This document shows positions 42,216-50,613 of a stretch of DNA of 64,000 nucleotides, piece after piece (position 1 is the first letter of the stretch; each line of letters starts with the position of its first letter). The stretch lies in contig NZ_CP109598.1 in the NCBI RefSeq assembly GCF_036327775.1, positions 6,088,001-6,152,000 on the forward strand, in the 5' to 3' direction. The translations under genes and the position numbers were made by a program. The notes beneath the pieces are model-generated. The model had not been told where the DNA came from. It searched no databases and saw only the letters and a list, made by a program, of their open reading frames with translations. This DNA is from Streptomyces sp. NBC_01498 (GTDB taxonomy: Bacteria; Actinomycetota; Actinomycetes; Streptomycetales; Streptomycetaceae).

Positions 42216-42923
42216 TCACGCGTGACCCGAGCCCGACGGGACCCGCGACGAGGCCGCGACCAGCGCCTCCATCACCCGGAGGTCCTGTCCCATCTCCGGA
42301 TGCCACTGCACGCCCAGCGACCAGCGCCCGTCGACCAGTTCCACCGCCTCGACCGTCCCGTCGCCCGCGTACGCCGACGGGACCAGCCCCCGGCCCAGCC
42401 GGTCGACGGCCTGATGGTGGGAGGACGGTACGTCCGCCTCCTCCGGGACGATCGTGCCGTACCGGGTGCCCGGCACCGGCTTCACCGGGTGCGCGCCGAA
42501 CACACCGAGGGTCGCGGCGGTGTGGCCCTCCAGATGCTGGATCAGCGTCCCGCCGAGCGCGACGTTCAGCAGCTGCATGCCCCGGCAGATCGCGAGGACC
42601 GGGGTGCCGGACTCCAGCGCCGCGCCGATCAGGGCCAGTTCCCACTCGTCCCGCTCCCTGGCGGGCGGTCCGGTACGGGGGTCGGGTTCGGCCCCGTACC
42701 GGACGGGCTCCACGTCCGGGCCGCCCGCGACGACCAGCCCGTCGAGGCGGGCGACCACCGGGGCGGCGGTCGCCGCCCCGTCCGGCGGGAGCATGACGGC
42801 CATGCCGCCCGCCCGCTGGACGAGCCGGGGATACGCCATGGGCAGCAGAGCTGCGGGCATGTCCCAGACGCCCCATTTGGCCGACGTCTCCAGATAGGTG
42901 CTGACGCCGATGAGAGGCTTCAC
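42216..42923 (-). CDS. Class I glutamine amidotransferase-like gamma-glutamyl hydrolase (PuuD/C26)
   Basis: A 235-residue enzyme of peptidase family C26. The nucleophile is Cys113 in A-I-C-R-G-M-Q-L-L-N, and the catalytic His-Glu pair is in G-V-Q-W-H-P-E. PuuD-type members release glutamate from gamma-glutamylated intermediates. The GTG at 42923 has GGAGGAA 8 nt upstream. It lies downstream of the permease on the same strand, in the cassette with the GlnA-like ligase, and would perform the deglutamylation step. Confidence 0.92.
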   Translation of the reverse strand: MKPLIGVSTYLETSAKWGVWDMPAALLPMAYPRLVQRAGGMAVMLPPDGAATAAPVVARLDGLVVAGGPDVEPVRYGAEPDPRTGPPARERDEWELALIGAALESGTPVLAICRGMQLLNVALGGTLIQHLEGHTAATLGVFGAHPVKPVPGTRYGTIVPEEADVPSSHHQAVDRLGRGLVPSAYAGDGTVEAVELVDGRWSLGVQWHPEMGQDLRVMEALVAASSRVPSGSGHA

Positions 42924-43023
42924 TGAACGTTCCTCCGATGTGGTGCTGTGCTGTCGTGCTGTAGCGCGGTGGTGCCGTCCTGCGGTGGTGCCTCGTACGG
43001 GGCGCGGCGGGCGGGGCCCGTCC

Positions 43024-44529
43024 TCAGTCCCGTTCGAGTTCGGCCTCGGCCGCCGCCAGCGCGGCGAACTCCTCCTCGGGCGCGGCGGCGACCAGCCGGT
43101 GCCGACTGTAGAAGGCGAAGTAGGCCAGAGCCACCCCGTACACCCCGAGCGCGATGAACGCGGCGTCCTTGTCCACCAGGAACGTCGCCACCAGCGCCGA
43201 CAGCGCCAGCACGAACGCGGTGCCGGAGGTCACCATGCCGCCGGGTGTCCGGTACGGGCGGTGCAGACCCGGTTCGCGGCGCCGCAGCACCAGGTGCGAG
43301 AGGGCCATCAGGGCGTACGAGATGGTGGCGCCGAAGACGGCGACGTTCAGCATCCGCCCGCCGTTGCCGCTGCCCGCGGCGAGGGCGAAGCCGATCGCCC
43401 CCGGTATCAGCAGACCCAGATACGGCGCCTTGCGGCTGCTGGTCAGCGAGAGGAACCGGGGCAGATAGCCCGCGCGGGAGAGCGCGAACAGCTGACGGGA
43501 ACCGGCGTAGATGAGCGAGAAGAACGACGCGACCAGACCGGCGAGACCCGCGTAGTTGACGAACCGGCTGAGCGCGGTGGGTTCGCCGTCGCCCTGGAGC
43601 GCGACGACCAGCGGGTTGCCCGCCTCCTGGACGGCGGCCGAGCCACGGGCGCCCGTAGCGGCGAAGAACGTGATCAGGGCCAGCAGCACCAGCACACCCA
43701 TGGAGATCGACAGCGCCCGGGGCAGCGAGCGGACCGGGTCCTTGGCCTCCTCGGCGGCCAGCGGCACGCCCTCCACCCCGAGGAAGAACCACATGCCGAA
43801 CGGGAACGCGGCCCAGATGCCCAGCAGCCCGTAGGGCAGCCAGGAGTTGGAGCCGAAGGCGTCCTCCTGGACGGGAATGTCGTTGAGGCCGGAGCTGTCG
43901 AATTCGGCGAACGCGCCCACCGCGAAGATCAGCAGCGCGGCCACGGCGATCGCCGTCACGACCAGGCTGAAGCGCAGCGCCTCGCCGACACCCCAGAGAT
44001 GGATGCCGATGAAGATCACGAAGCAGGCGAGATAGACCGGCCAGCCCGCCTCCAGCCCGAACAGGTCGAGCGACTCGACGTAGTCGCCGATGAAGATGGA
44101 GATCGCGGCCGGCGCCAGGATGTACTCGATGAGGATGGCCGTACCGGTCAGGAAGCCGCCCCAGGTGCCGAGCGCCCGGCGGGCGAAGCCGTAACCGCCG
44201 CCCGCCGTGGGCAGGATCGCGGACAGTTCGGCGAGCGAGAAGACAAGGCACGCGTACATCGCGCCCATCAGCAGCGTCGCGATGGCGAGCCCGCCGAAGC
44301 CGCCCTCGGACAGGCCGATGTTCCAGCCGGAGAAGTCCCCGGAGACGACGTACGCGACCCCGAGACCGGTCAGCAGCAGCCAGCCCGCGCTGCCGCGCTT
44401 CAGGGTACGGCGCCGCAGATAGTCCGCGTCGCCCGCGGAGCCGCCCGCCTTGGGATCCGAAGGCCCCGAAGGGTCGGGGACGCCGGGCGGACCGGCGGGT
44501 GGAATACGGGAGTCCGTGCCTTCGGCCAT
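43024..44529 (-). CDS. APC-family permease, ethanolamine-permease-like
   Basis: A 501-residue transporter with about 12 hydrophobic helices after a polar N-terminus of about 45 residues. V-V-S-G-D-F-S-G-W-N-I-G-L and L-P-T-A-G-G-G-Y-G-F-A-R-R-A in the first helices resemble the ethanolamine permease (EAT) group. F-F-L-G-V-E-G-V-P-L-A-A-E-E-A-K-D-P is the conserved loop. The ATG at 44529 has AGGAG about 7 nt upstream. It probably imports the amine used by the adjacent gamma-glutamylation cassette. Confidence 0.9.
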   Translation of the reverse strand: MAEGTDSRIPPAGPPGVPDPSGPSDPKAGGSAGDADYLRRRTLKRGSAGWLLLTGLGVAYVVSGDFSGWNIGLSEGGFGGLAIATLLMGAMYACLVFSLAELSAILPTAGGGYGFARRALGTWGGFLTGTAILIEYILAPAAISIFIGDYVESLDLFGLEAGWPVYLACFVIFIGIHLWGVGEALRFSLVVTAIAVAALLIFAVGAFAEFDSSGLNDIPVQEDAFGSNSWLPYGLLGIWAAFPFGMWFFLGVEGVPLAAEEAKDPVRSLPRALSISMGVLVLLALITFFAATGARGSAAVQEAGNPLVVALQGDGEPTALSRFVNYAGLAGLVASFFSLIYAGSRQLFALSRAGYLPRFLSLTSSRKAPYLGLLIPGAIGFALAAGSGNGGRMLNVAVFGATISYALMALSHLVLRRREPGLHRPYRTPGGMVTSGTAFVLALSALVATFLVDKDAAFIALGVYGVALAYFAFYSRHRLVAAAPEEEFAALAAAEAELERD

Positions 44530-44683
44530 GAGCCGCTCCTGCCTCGGGATTCCTGCCTCGTCAAAGGTGTGAGGCCACACCATTGCGGCCGGAACGCCGG
44601 GGCGCAAGCCCTCTGCGTGAAGGGACTGTTACGGATCCGCGACGCGTACGCCCGGGGCTCGCCCACCCTCCCGCTACCCGCTC

Positions 44684-45439
44684 TCAGGCCAGGAAACCCC
44701 GCAGCAGGGCGGCCGTCCCGGCGCAGTGCTCGCGCATCACCCCGCGGGCCGCGTCCGCGTCGCCCGCCAGGACCGCGTCCACCAGCGCCGTGTGCTGCCG
44801 CTGGGAGTGCTCCAGGTTGCGCACCAGCAGCGGAATGCAGTCCAGCAGGTCGTTGACCCCCGCCCGCACCGCCGCGTACTGCTCGGTCAGCCGCGCCGAC
44901 CCGGACAGCTCCGCCAGCGTCAGATGCAGCAGCGTGTCCCGCCGCCGGTACTCGCCCAGCGGGGCGTCGTGCGTCGCCGCCAGCGCCGTACGCAGCCGGG
45001 CCGCGCCCTCCCCGGTCAGCCCCTCCGCCGCGCACAGCCCCGCCGCGCCGACCTCCAGCACCTCACGGAAACGCAGCACGTCCTCGATGTCGACCCCGTC
45101 CACCCGGCGGCGCAGCTCCTCCTCCGCGCCCTGCCGCGAGGTGTCCGGACGGGCCAGGACGAACGTCCCGCCGTACCGGCCCCGCCGGCTCTCCACCAGC
45201 CCCTGGTCGCCCAGCACCTTCAGCACCTCGCGCAGCGTGACCCGGCTGATCCGCAGCCGCTCCGCCAGCTCCCGCTCGGCGGGCAGCCGCTCCCCGGCCG
45301 CCACCAGCCCCAGCCGCAGCACCTGCATGATCTGCTCCAGCGCCTCCTCGAAACCGTTGCCCGCACGCACGGGACGCAGGACAGGCGTCAACCTGTCCGC
45401 CGACGATTCACTCCGCCGCGCCCCGTCCTCCGTGGCCAC
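44684..45439 (-). CDS. FadR-subfamily GntR regulator
   Basis: A 251-residue regulator. The winged helix includes L-P-A-E-R-E-L-A-E-R-L-R-I-S-R-V-T-L-R-E-V-L-K, and the all-helical FCD effector domain follows (V-L-R-F-R-E-V-L-E-V-G-A, R-R-D-T-L-L-H-L-T-L-A). I chose GTG 45439 with GAAGGGGAGA upstream over a TTG 21 nt earlier. It is divergent from the GlnA-like ligase, with an inverted repeat in the gap, and upstream of the permease on its own strand. It probably controls the amine cassette. Confidence 0.92.
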   Translation of the reverse strand: MATEDGARRSESSADRLTPVLRPVRAGNGFEEALEQIMQVLRLGLVAAGERLPAERELAERLRISRVTLREVLKVLGDQGLVESRRGRYGGTFVLARPDTSRQGAEEELRRRVDGVDIEDVLRFREVLEVGAAGLCAAEGLTGEGAARLRTALAATHDAPLGEYRRRDTLLHLTLAELSGSARLTEQYAAVRAGVNDLLDCIPLLVRNLEHSQRQHTALVDAVLAGDADAARGVMREHCAGTAALLRGFLA

Positions 45440-45463
45440 GTCGCCGTCTCCCCTTCCCAAGCA

Positions 45464-45483
45464 AAGGTCTCTCGGAATACCTT
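45464..45483. promoter_or_regulatory. Candidate operator of the FadR-type regulator
   Basis: AAGGT-N10-ACCTT is centred in the 78-nt divergent gap between the regulator and the ligase gene, where it would cover both promoters. Confidence 0.45.
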
Positions 45484-45517
45484 AAGGTCCCCGGCTGGCC
45501 GATGGAGGAGTTGTCCC

Positions 45518-46888
45518 GTGGCAGACCGAAACCCCCCGCTCTCCGTCGAGGAGCTGCGCGCCGCAGTGGCGAGCGGCGAGATCGACACCGTCGTCCTCGC
45601 CTTTCCCGACATGCAGGGCAGACTCCAGGGCAAGCGCTTCGCCGCCCCGTACTTCCTCGACGAGGTCCTGGAGCACGGCACCGAGGGCTGCAACTACCTC
45701 CTCGCCGTCGACGTGGAACTCAACACCGTCGACGGCTACGCGATGTCCTCCTGGGAGAACGGCTACGGCGACTTCGCCATGCACCCGGACCTCGCCACCC
45801 TGCGCCGCGTTCCCTGGAACGAGGGCACGGCGATGCTCGTCGCCGACCTCGCCTGGAACGACGGCTCGCCCGTCGTCGCCGCGCCCCGCCAGATCCTGCG
45901 CCGCCAGCTGGAACGCCTCGCCGAGCACGGCTACACCGCGCACGTCGGCACCGAACTCGAATTCATCGTCTTCAGGGACACCTTCGAGCAGGCGTGGGAC
46001 GGCGGCTACCGCGACCTCACCCCGGCCAACCAGTACAACATCGACTACTCGGTCCTCGGCACCGGACGCATCGAGCCCCTGCTGCGCCGGATCCGCAACG
46101 ACATGACCGCCGCCGGCCTGACCGTCGAGTCCGCCAAGGGCGAGTGCAACCCGGGGCAGCACGAGATCGTCTTCCGGTACGACGAGGCACTGCTCACCTG
46201 CGACCAGCACGCCATCTACAAGACCGGCGCCAAGGAGATCGCCTCCCAGGAAGGCGTCTCGCTCACCTTCATGGCCAAGTACAACGAGCGCGAGGGCAAC
46301 TCCTGCCACATCCACCTCTCGCTCCAGTCCGCCGACGAGCCCGGCACCAGCGTCATGGCGGGCGACGACCCCCACGGCATGTCCCCCGTGATGCGGCACT
46401 TCCTGGCCGGCCAGCTCGCCGCGCTCCGTGACTTCTCCCTGCTGTACGCGCCGAACATCAACTCCTACAAACGCTTCGCGCCCGGCTCCTTCGCCCCGAC
46501 CGCCGTCGCCTGGGGCAATGACAACCGCACCTGCGCGCTGCGCGTCGTCGGCCACGGCCGCTCCCTGCGCTTCGAGAACCGGCTCCCCGGCGGCGACGTC
46601 AACCCGCATCTGGCCGTCGCGGGCCTGGTCGCGGCGGGCCTCTACGGCATCGAGCAGGAACTCGAACTCCCCGAGCCCTGCACCGGCAACGCCTACACCT
46701 CCGGCTACGAGCAGGTCCCCACCACCCTGCGCGAGGCCGCCGGCCTCTGGGAGCACAGCCCCATCGCCAAGGCCGCCTTCGGGGACGAGGTCGTCGCCCA
46801 CTACCTCAACCTGGCCCGCGTCGAACTCGCCGCGTTCGACGCCGCCGTGACCGACTGGGAGCTGCGCCGCTCCTTCGAACGCATGTGA
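45518..46888 (+). CDS. Glutamine-synthetase-like gamma-glutamyl-amine ligase (GlnA4/PuuA type)
   Basis: A 456-residue member of the glutamine synthetase fold. Metal and ATP sites are visible as G-T-E-L-E-F, N-P-G-Q-H-E-I, N-S-C-H-I-H-L-S-L and L-R-F-E-N-R-L-P-G-G-D-V-N-P. The length, regulator, permease, aldehyde dehydrogenase and amidotransferase around it match ligases that glutamylate ethanolamine or polyamines rather than ammonia; Streptomyces GlnA4 acts on ethanolamine. The GTG at 45518 has GGAGGAG 7 nt upstream. The aldehyde dehydrogenase starts 11 nt after its stop. Confidence 0.9.
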   Translation: MADRNPPLSVEELRAAVASGEIDTVVLAFPDMQGRLQGKRFAAPYFLDEVLEHGTEGCNYLLAVDVELNTVDGYAMSSWENGYGDFAMHPDLATLRRVPWNEGTAMLVADLAWNDGSPVVAAPRQILRRQLERLAEHGYTAHVGTELEFIVFRDTFEQAWDGGYRDLTPANQYNIDYSVLGTGRIEPLLRRIRNDMTAAGLTVESAKGECNPGQHEIVFRYDEALLTCDQHAIYKTGAKEIASQEGVSLTFMAKYNEREGNSCHIHLSLQSADEPGTSVMAGDDPHGMSPVMRHFLAGQLAALRDFSLLYAPNINSYKRFAPGSFAPTAVAWGNDNRTCALRVVGHGRSLRFENRLPGGDVNPHLAVAGLVAAGLYGIEQELELPEPCTGNAYTSGYEQVPTTLREAAGLWEHSPIAKAAFGDEVVAHYLNLARVELAAFDAAVTDWELRRSFERM

Positions 46889-46899
46889 GGAACACCCCC

Positions 46900-48273
46900 G
46901 TGCCCGACCAGCCCGACGCCCACCGGATCCTCAACCCGGCCACCGAGGAGATCATCGCCACCGTCCCCGCGACCGGCGGCGCCGAGGTCGACGCCGCCGT
47001 CGCGCGCGCCGCCGCGGCCCAGCGCCGCTGGGCGGCGGCGGCCCCCGCCGACCGCGCCCGCCTGCTGCGCCGCTTCGCCGCCGAGGTCGACGGCCATCTC
47101 GAAGAACTGGCCCGGCTGGAGGTCCGGGAGGCCGGCCACACCCTCGGGAACGCCCGGTGGGAGGCCGGAAACGTCCGCGACCTCCTCGACTACGCCGCCG
47201 GGGGAGTGGAGCGCCTGACGGGCCGCCAGATCCCCGTCGCGGGCGGCCTCGACATCACCCTCCTCGAACCACTGGGGGTCGTCGGCGTCATCGCCCCCTG
47301 GAACTTCCCCATGCCCATCGCCGCCTGGGGCACCGCACCGGCCCTCGCGGCCGGCAACGCCGTCCTCCTCAAGCCCGCCGAGACCACCCCGCTCACCGCC
47401 CTGCGGCTGGCCGAACTCGCCCTGGAGGCCGGGCTCCCCGAGCACCTGTTCCAGGTGCTCCCGGGCGCCGGGGACGTCACCGGCCGGGCCCTCGTCGACC
47501 ACCCCGGCGTCGCCAAGATCGTCTTCACCGGCTCCACCCCGGTCGGCAAGGAGATCATGGCCAGGGGCGCCCGCCTGGTGAAGCGCGTGACGCTCGAACT
47601 CGGCGGCAAGAGCCCCAACATCGTCTTCGCCGACGCCGACGTCGAACGCGCGGCGGCCGAGGCCCCGATGGCCTTCCTCGACAACGCCGGCCAGGACTGC
47701 TGCGCCCGTACCCGCATCCTCGTCCAGCGCACCGCGTACGACCGGTTCCTCGACCTCCTCGCCCCCGCCGTGCGCGCGGTCGTCGTCGGCGACCCGTCGG
47801 ACGAGAAGACCCAGATGGGCCCGCTGATCTCGCGCGCCCAGCTGGAGCGCGTACGCGGGTACGTCCCCGAGGACCGGACGGCCGTCCGGGGCACCGCCCC
47901 CGACGGGCCCGGCTTCTGGTTCCCGCCCACCGTGCTGGCCGGCCTCCCCGCCGACGACCCCGCCGTCACCGAGGAGATCTTCGGACCCGTCGCCGTCGTC
48001 GTCCCCTTCGAGGACGAGGCGGACGCGATCCGGCTGGCCAACGACACCGCGTACGGCCTCTCCGGCTCGCTCTGGACCCGCGACCTCGGCCGGGCGCTGC
48101 GCGTCTCGCGCGCCGTCGCCGCCGGGAACCTGTCCGTCAACTCCCACAGCAGCGTGCGCTACTCCACGCCGTTCGGCGGCTACAAACAGTCCGGCGTCGG
48201 CCGGGAACTGGGCCCCGACGCCCTCACCGCGTTCACCGAGACCAAGAACATCTTCATCAGCACGGAGGCGTGA
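46900..48273 (+). CDS. NAD(P)-dependent aldehyde dehydrogenase
   Basis: A 457-residue enzyme. The catalytic Cys lies in G-Q-D-C-C-A-R-T and the general-base Glu in T-L-E-L-G-G-K-S-P-N; F-T-G-S-T-P-V-G-K-E is the cofactor loop. It would oxidise the aldehyde formed from the gamma-glutamylated amine. I favour GTG 46900, which has GAGGAA 7 nt upstream, over GTG 46885, which overlaps the ligase stop region. It is cotranscribed with the ligase and the SDR. Confidence 0.93.
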   Translation: MPDQPDAHRILNPATEEIIATVPATGGAEVDAAVARAAAAQRRWAAAAPADRARLLRRFAAEVDGHLEELARLEVREAGHTLGNARWEAGNVRDLLDYAAGGVERLTGRQIPVAGGLDITLLEPLGVVGVIAPWNFPMPIAAWGTAPALAAGNAVLLKPAETTPLTALRLAELALEAGLPEHLFQVLPGAGDVTGRALVDHPGVAKIVFTGSTPVGKEIMARGARLVKRVTLELGGKSPNIVFADADVERAAAEAPMAFLDNAGQDCCARTRILVQRTAYDRFLDLLAPAVRAVVVGDPSDEKTQMGPLISRAQLERVRGYVPEDRTAVRGTAPDGPGFWFPPTVLAGLPADDPAVTEEIFGPVAVVVPFEDEADAIRLANDTAYGLSGSLWTRDLGRALRVSRAVAAGNLSVNSHSSVRYSTPFGGYKQSGVGRELGPDALTAFTETKNIFISTEA

Positions 48274-48276
48274 CCC

Positions 48277-49080
48277 ATGCCCGACGAGACCACCCCGGGC
48301 GCCGAGGTGCCCGTCTGCCGCCGACTGGTCGGCCGTACGGCCGTCATCACCGGCGCGGGCAGCGGCATCGGCCGCGCCACCGCCCGACGGCTCGCCTCCG
48401 AGGGCGCGCACGTCGTCTGCGGCGACATCGACACCACGGCGGGCGAGGCCGTGGCCGCCGAGGTCGGCGGCCTCTTCGTCCGCGTCGACGTCACCGACGC
48501 GGACCAGGTCGACGCCCTCTTCAAGAAGGCGTTCGACACCTACGGCAGCATCGACGTCGCCTTCAACAACGCGGGCATCTCACCGCCGGAGGACGACTCG
48601 ATCCTCACCACCGGCATCGAGGCATGGCGCCGGGTCCAGGAGGTCAACCTCACCTCCGTCTACCTCTGCTGCAAGGCCGTCCTGCCCTACATGCGGCAGC
48701 AGCGGCGCGGCTCCATCATCAACACCGCGTCGTTCGTCGCGACCATGGGCGCGGCCACCAGCCAGATCTCGTACACCGCCTCCAAAGGAGGCGTGCTCGC
48801 CCTCTCCCGTGAACTGGGCGTGCAGTTCGCCCGCGAGGGCATCCGGGTCAACGCGCTCTGCCCGGGACCGGTCAACACCCCCCTGCTGCGGGAACTGTTC
48901 GCGAGCGACCCCGAACGGGCCGCGCGGCGCCTCGTGCACATCCCGGGCGGGCGCTTCGCCGAGGCCGACGAGATCGCCTCGGCGGTCGCGTTCCTCGCCA
49001 GCGACGACGCGTCGTTCGTCAACGCGACGGACTTCATGGTGGACGGCGGCATCGGCGGCGCGTACGTGACACCGCTGTAG
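48277..49080 (+). CDS. Short-chain dehydrogenase/reductase
   Basis: A 267-residue SDR. T-G-A-G-S-G-I-G-R-A binds the nucleotide, F-N-N-A-G-I-S matches the N-N-A-G motif, and S-Y-T-A-S-K-G-G carries the catalytic Tyr and Lys. It resembles 3-oxoacyl-ACP-reductase-like SDRs used as alcohol dehydrogenases. In this cassette it could oxidise the alcohol of a gamma-glutamyl-ethanolamide-type intermediate to the aldehyde before the dehydrogenase; this is inference. The ATG lies 3 nt after the previous stop with GGAGG upstream. Confidence 0.92.
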   Translation: MPDETTPGAEVPVCRRLVGRTAVITGAGSGIGRATARRLASEGAHVVCGDIDTTAGEAVAAEVGGLFVRVDVTDADQVDALFKKAFDTYGSIDVAFNNAGISPPEDDSILTTGIEAWRRVQEVNLTSVYLCCKAVLPYMRQQRRGSIINTASFVATMGAATSQISYTASKGGVLALSRELGVQFAREGIRVNALCPGPVNTPLLRELFASDPERAARRLVHIPGGRFAEADEIASAVAFLASDDASFVNATDFMVDGGIGGAYVTPL

Positions 49081-49101
49081 GGACCCCCTCGCACCGTCGT
49101 G

Positions 49102-49147
49102 GTGCCACCCCGCCGGACGGGCCCCGGCCTGTCCGGCGAGGTGGCAC
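49102..49147. terminator. Bidirectional terminator after the SDR gene
   Basis: Arms 49102-49118 and 49131-49147 pair over 17 positions with one C-A mismatch on the plus transcript (a G-U wobble on the minus transcript) and a 12-nt loop, between convergent genes. Confidence 0.75.
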
Positions 49148-49226
49148 GCGGACCACTCGTGGTCGGACGCACCCACGCCCCGACGCGCAGCCGACGACGG
49201 GCGCCGTCGAGCGCGGACCCCCGAGG

Positions 49227-50429
49227 TCAGAGGTACGTACGCCCCTCGCCCCGGTACGTCGGCACCGTCTCCGTCACCCGGTCGCCCTCGATCAGGTGCA
49301 GCCCGTCGAAGCGCTCGCACAGCTCCCCGGCCTTCGCGTGCCGGAACCACACCCGGTCGCCGATCAGCAGATCGTCGGCGGCGGAGCCCAGCAGCGGGGT
49401 CTGCACCTCACCGGCCCCCTCCTGCGGGTCGTACCGCAGCCCCTCCGGCAGATACGGCTCCGGCAGCCGGTCCCGGCCCGGCGCGCCCGACGCCGGATAG
49501 CCGCCGCCGAGCACGGTCACCACGCCCACCCCCGGCCTGCGCACGACCGGCTGCGCGAACAGCGCCGCCGGACGGCCCGTGAACGACGTGTAGTGGTCGA
49601 ACAGCCGGGGCACGAACAGCCCCGAACCGGCGGCGACCTCCGTCACCGACTCCTCCGCGGCCGTGTGCTGCACACTGCCCGTCCCGCCGCCGTTGACGAA
49701 CTCCAGCCCCGGCGCCACCAGCCGCACCGCGCGCACCGCCGCCCGGCGCCGCTCCGCCAGCTCCCTCCGCGCGGCCGACTGCATCAGCCGCACCGCGCGC
49801 GAACGCAGCGGCCGGCCCGCGACCGCGTCGCCGACACCGGCCACATGCCCCTCGTACGCCATCAGCCCCACCAGCCGGAAACCGGGTCTGCGCGCGATCG
49901 ACCGGGCCAGCTCGGCCAGTTGGGCCGGCTCCCGCAGCGGCGAGCGCCGGGCCCCGATCCGGACCCGCCCGCCCCACAGCCGCAGCGCCGTGTCCAGCTC
50001 CAGACAGACCCGGATCTCCTCCCGCCCGCCCGACCGCGCGAGATCGATCAGATCCAGCTGCGCCGGATCGTCCACCATCACCGTCACCGCCGCGGCGAGC
50101 TTCGGATCGGCGGCCAGCTCCGCGAACGCCCCCCGGTCCACCGACGGATACGCGAGCAGCACGTCCTCGAAACCGGCCCGCGCCAGCCACAGCGACTCGG
50201 CCAGGGTGAAAGACATCACGCCCGCGAAGCCCTCCCGCGCCAGGACCCGCTCCAACAGCGCGCGGGAGCGCACCGATTTGCTGGCGACCCGGATCGGTTT
50301 GCCCGCCGCCCGGCGGACGAGATCGTCCGCGTTGGCGTCGAAGGCGCCGAGGTCGACCACGGCGAACGGGGCGTCGAGATGGGCGGTGGCCCGGTCGTAC
50401 CGGGCCCGGTCGGTGGCGCGGGGAGTCAT
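49227..50429 (-). CDS. Alanine-racemase-fold amino acid deaminase/aldolase
   Basis: A 400-residue PLP enzyme of the fold-type III group. The PLP lysine is expected in I-R-V-A-S-K-S-V-R-S, and G-L-M-A-Y-E-G-H-V-A-G and V-N-G-G-G-T-G-S-V are further family marks. Relatives are D-threonine aldolase and D-serine dehydratase; the exact reaction is not clear. I chose ATG 50429. The open frame extends far upstream through the antisense of the proline-rich gene without support. There is no strong ribosome site; AAGCT lies 6 nt upstream, so a leaderless start is possible. Confidence 0.88.
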   Translation of the reverse strand: MTPRATDRARYDRATAHLDAPFAVVDLGAFDANADDLVRRAAGKPIRVASKSVRSRALLERVLAREGFAGVMSFTLAESLWLARAGFEDVLLAYPSVDRGAFAELAADPKLAAAVTVMVDDPAQLDLIDLARSGGREEIRVCLELDTALRLWGGRVRIGARRSPLREPAQLAELARSIARRPGFRLVGLMAYEGHVAGVGDAVAGRPLRSRAVRLMQSAARRELAERRRAAVRAVRLVAPGLEFVNGGGTGSVQHTAAEESVTEVAAGSGLFVPRLFDHYTSFTGRPAALFAQPVVRRPGVGVVTVLGGGYPASGAPGRDRLPEPYLPEGLRYDPQEGAGEVQTPLLGSAADDLLIGDRVWFRHAKAGELCERFDGLHLIEGDRVTETVPTYRGEGRTYL

Positions 50430-50613
50430 CGTCCGAGCTTGCCAGACGGGCTTACCCGACGGTAGGGGGATGTTCTGGTCAGATCCGCCCCGACCTGCGG
50501 ACCTGTGCCCGCGGGGTGCTCCCCAGCCCGTAGAGTGACGCCCACGCGGCGACGAACGGGCTTGCCCCGGGCGGCGATCCGCCGTGGACAGGGCCGTGAT
50601 CACAGGGGGGCGG

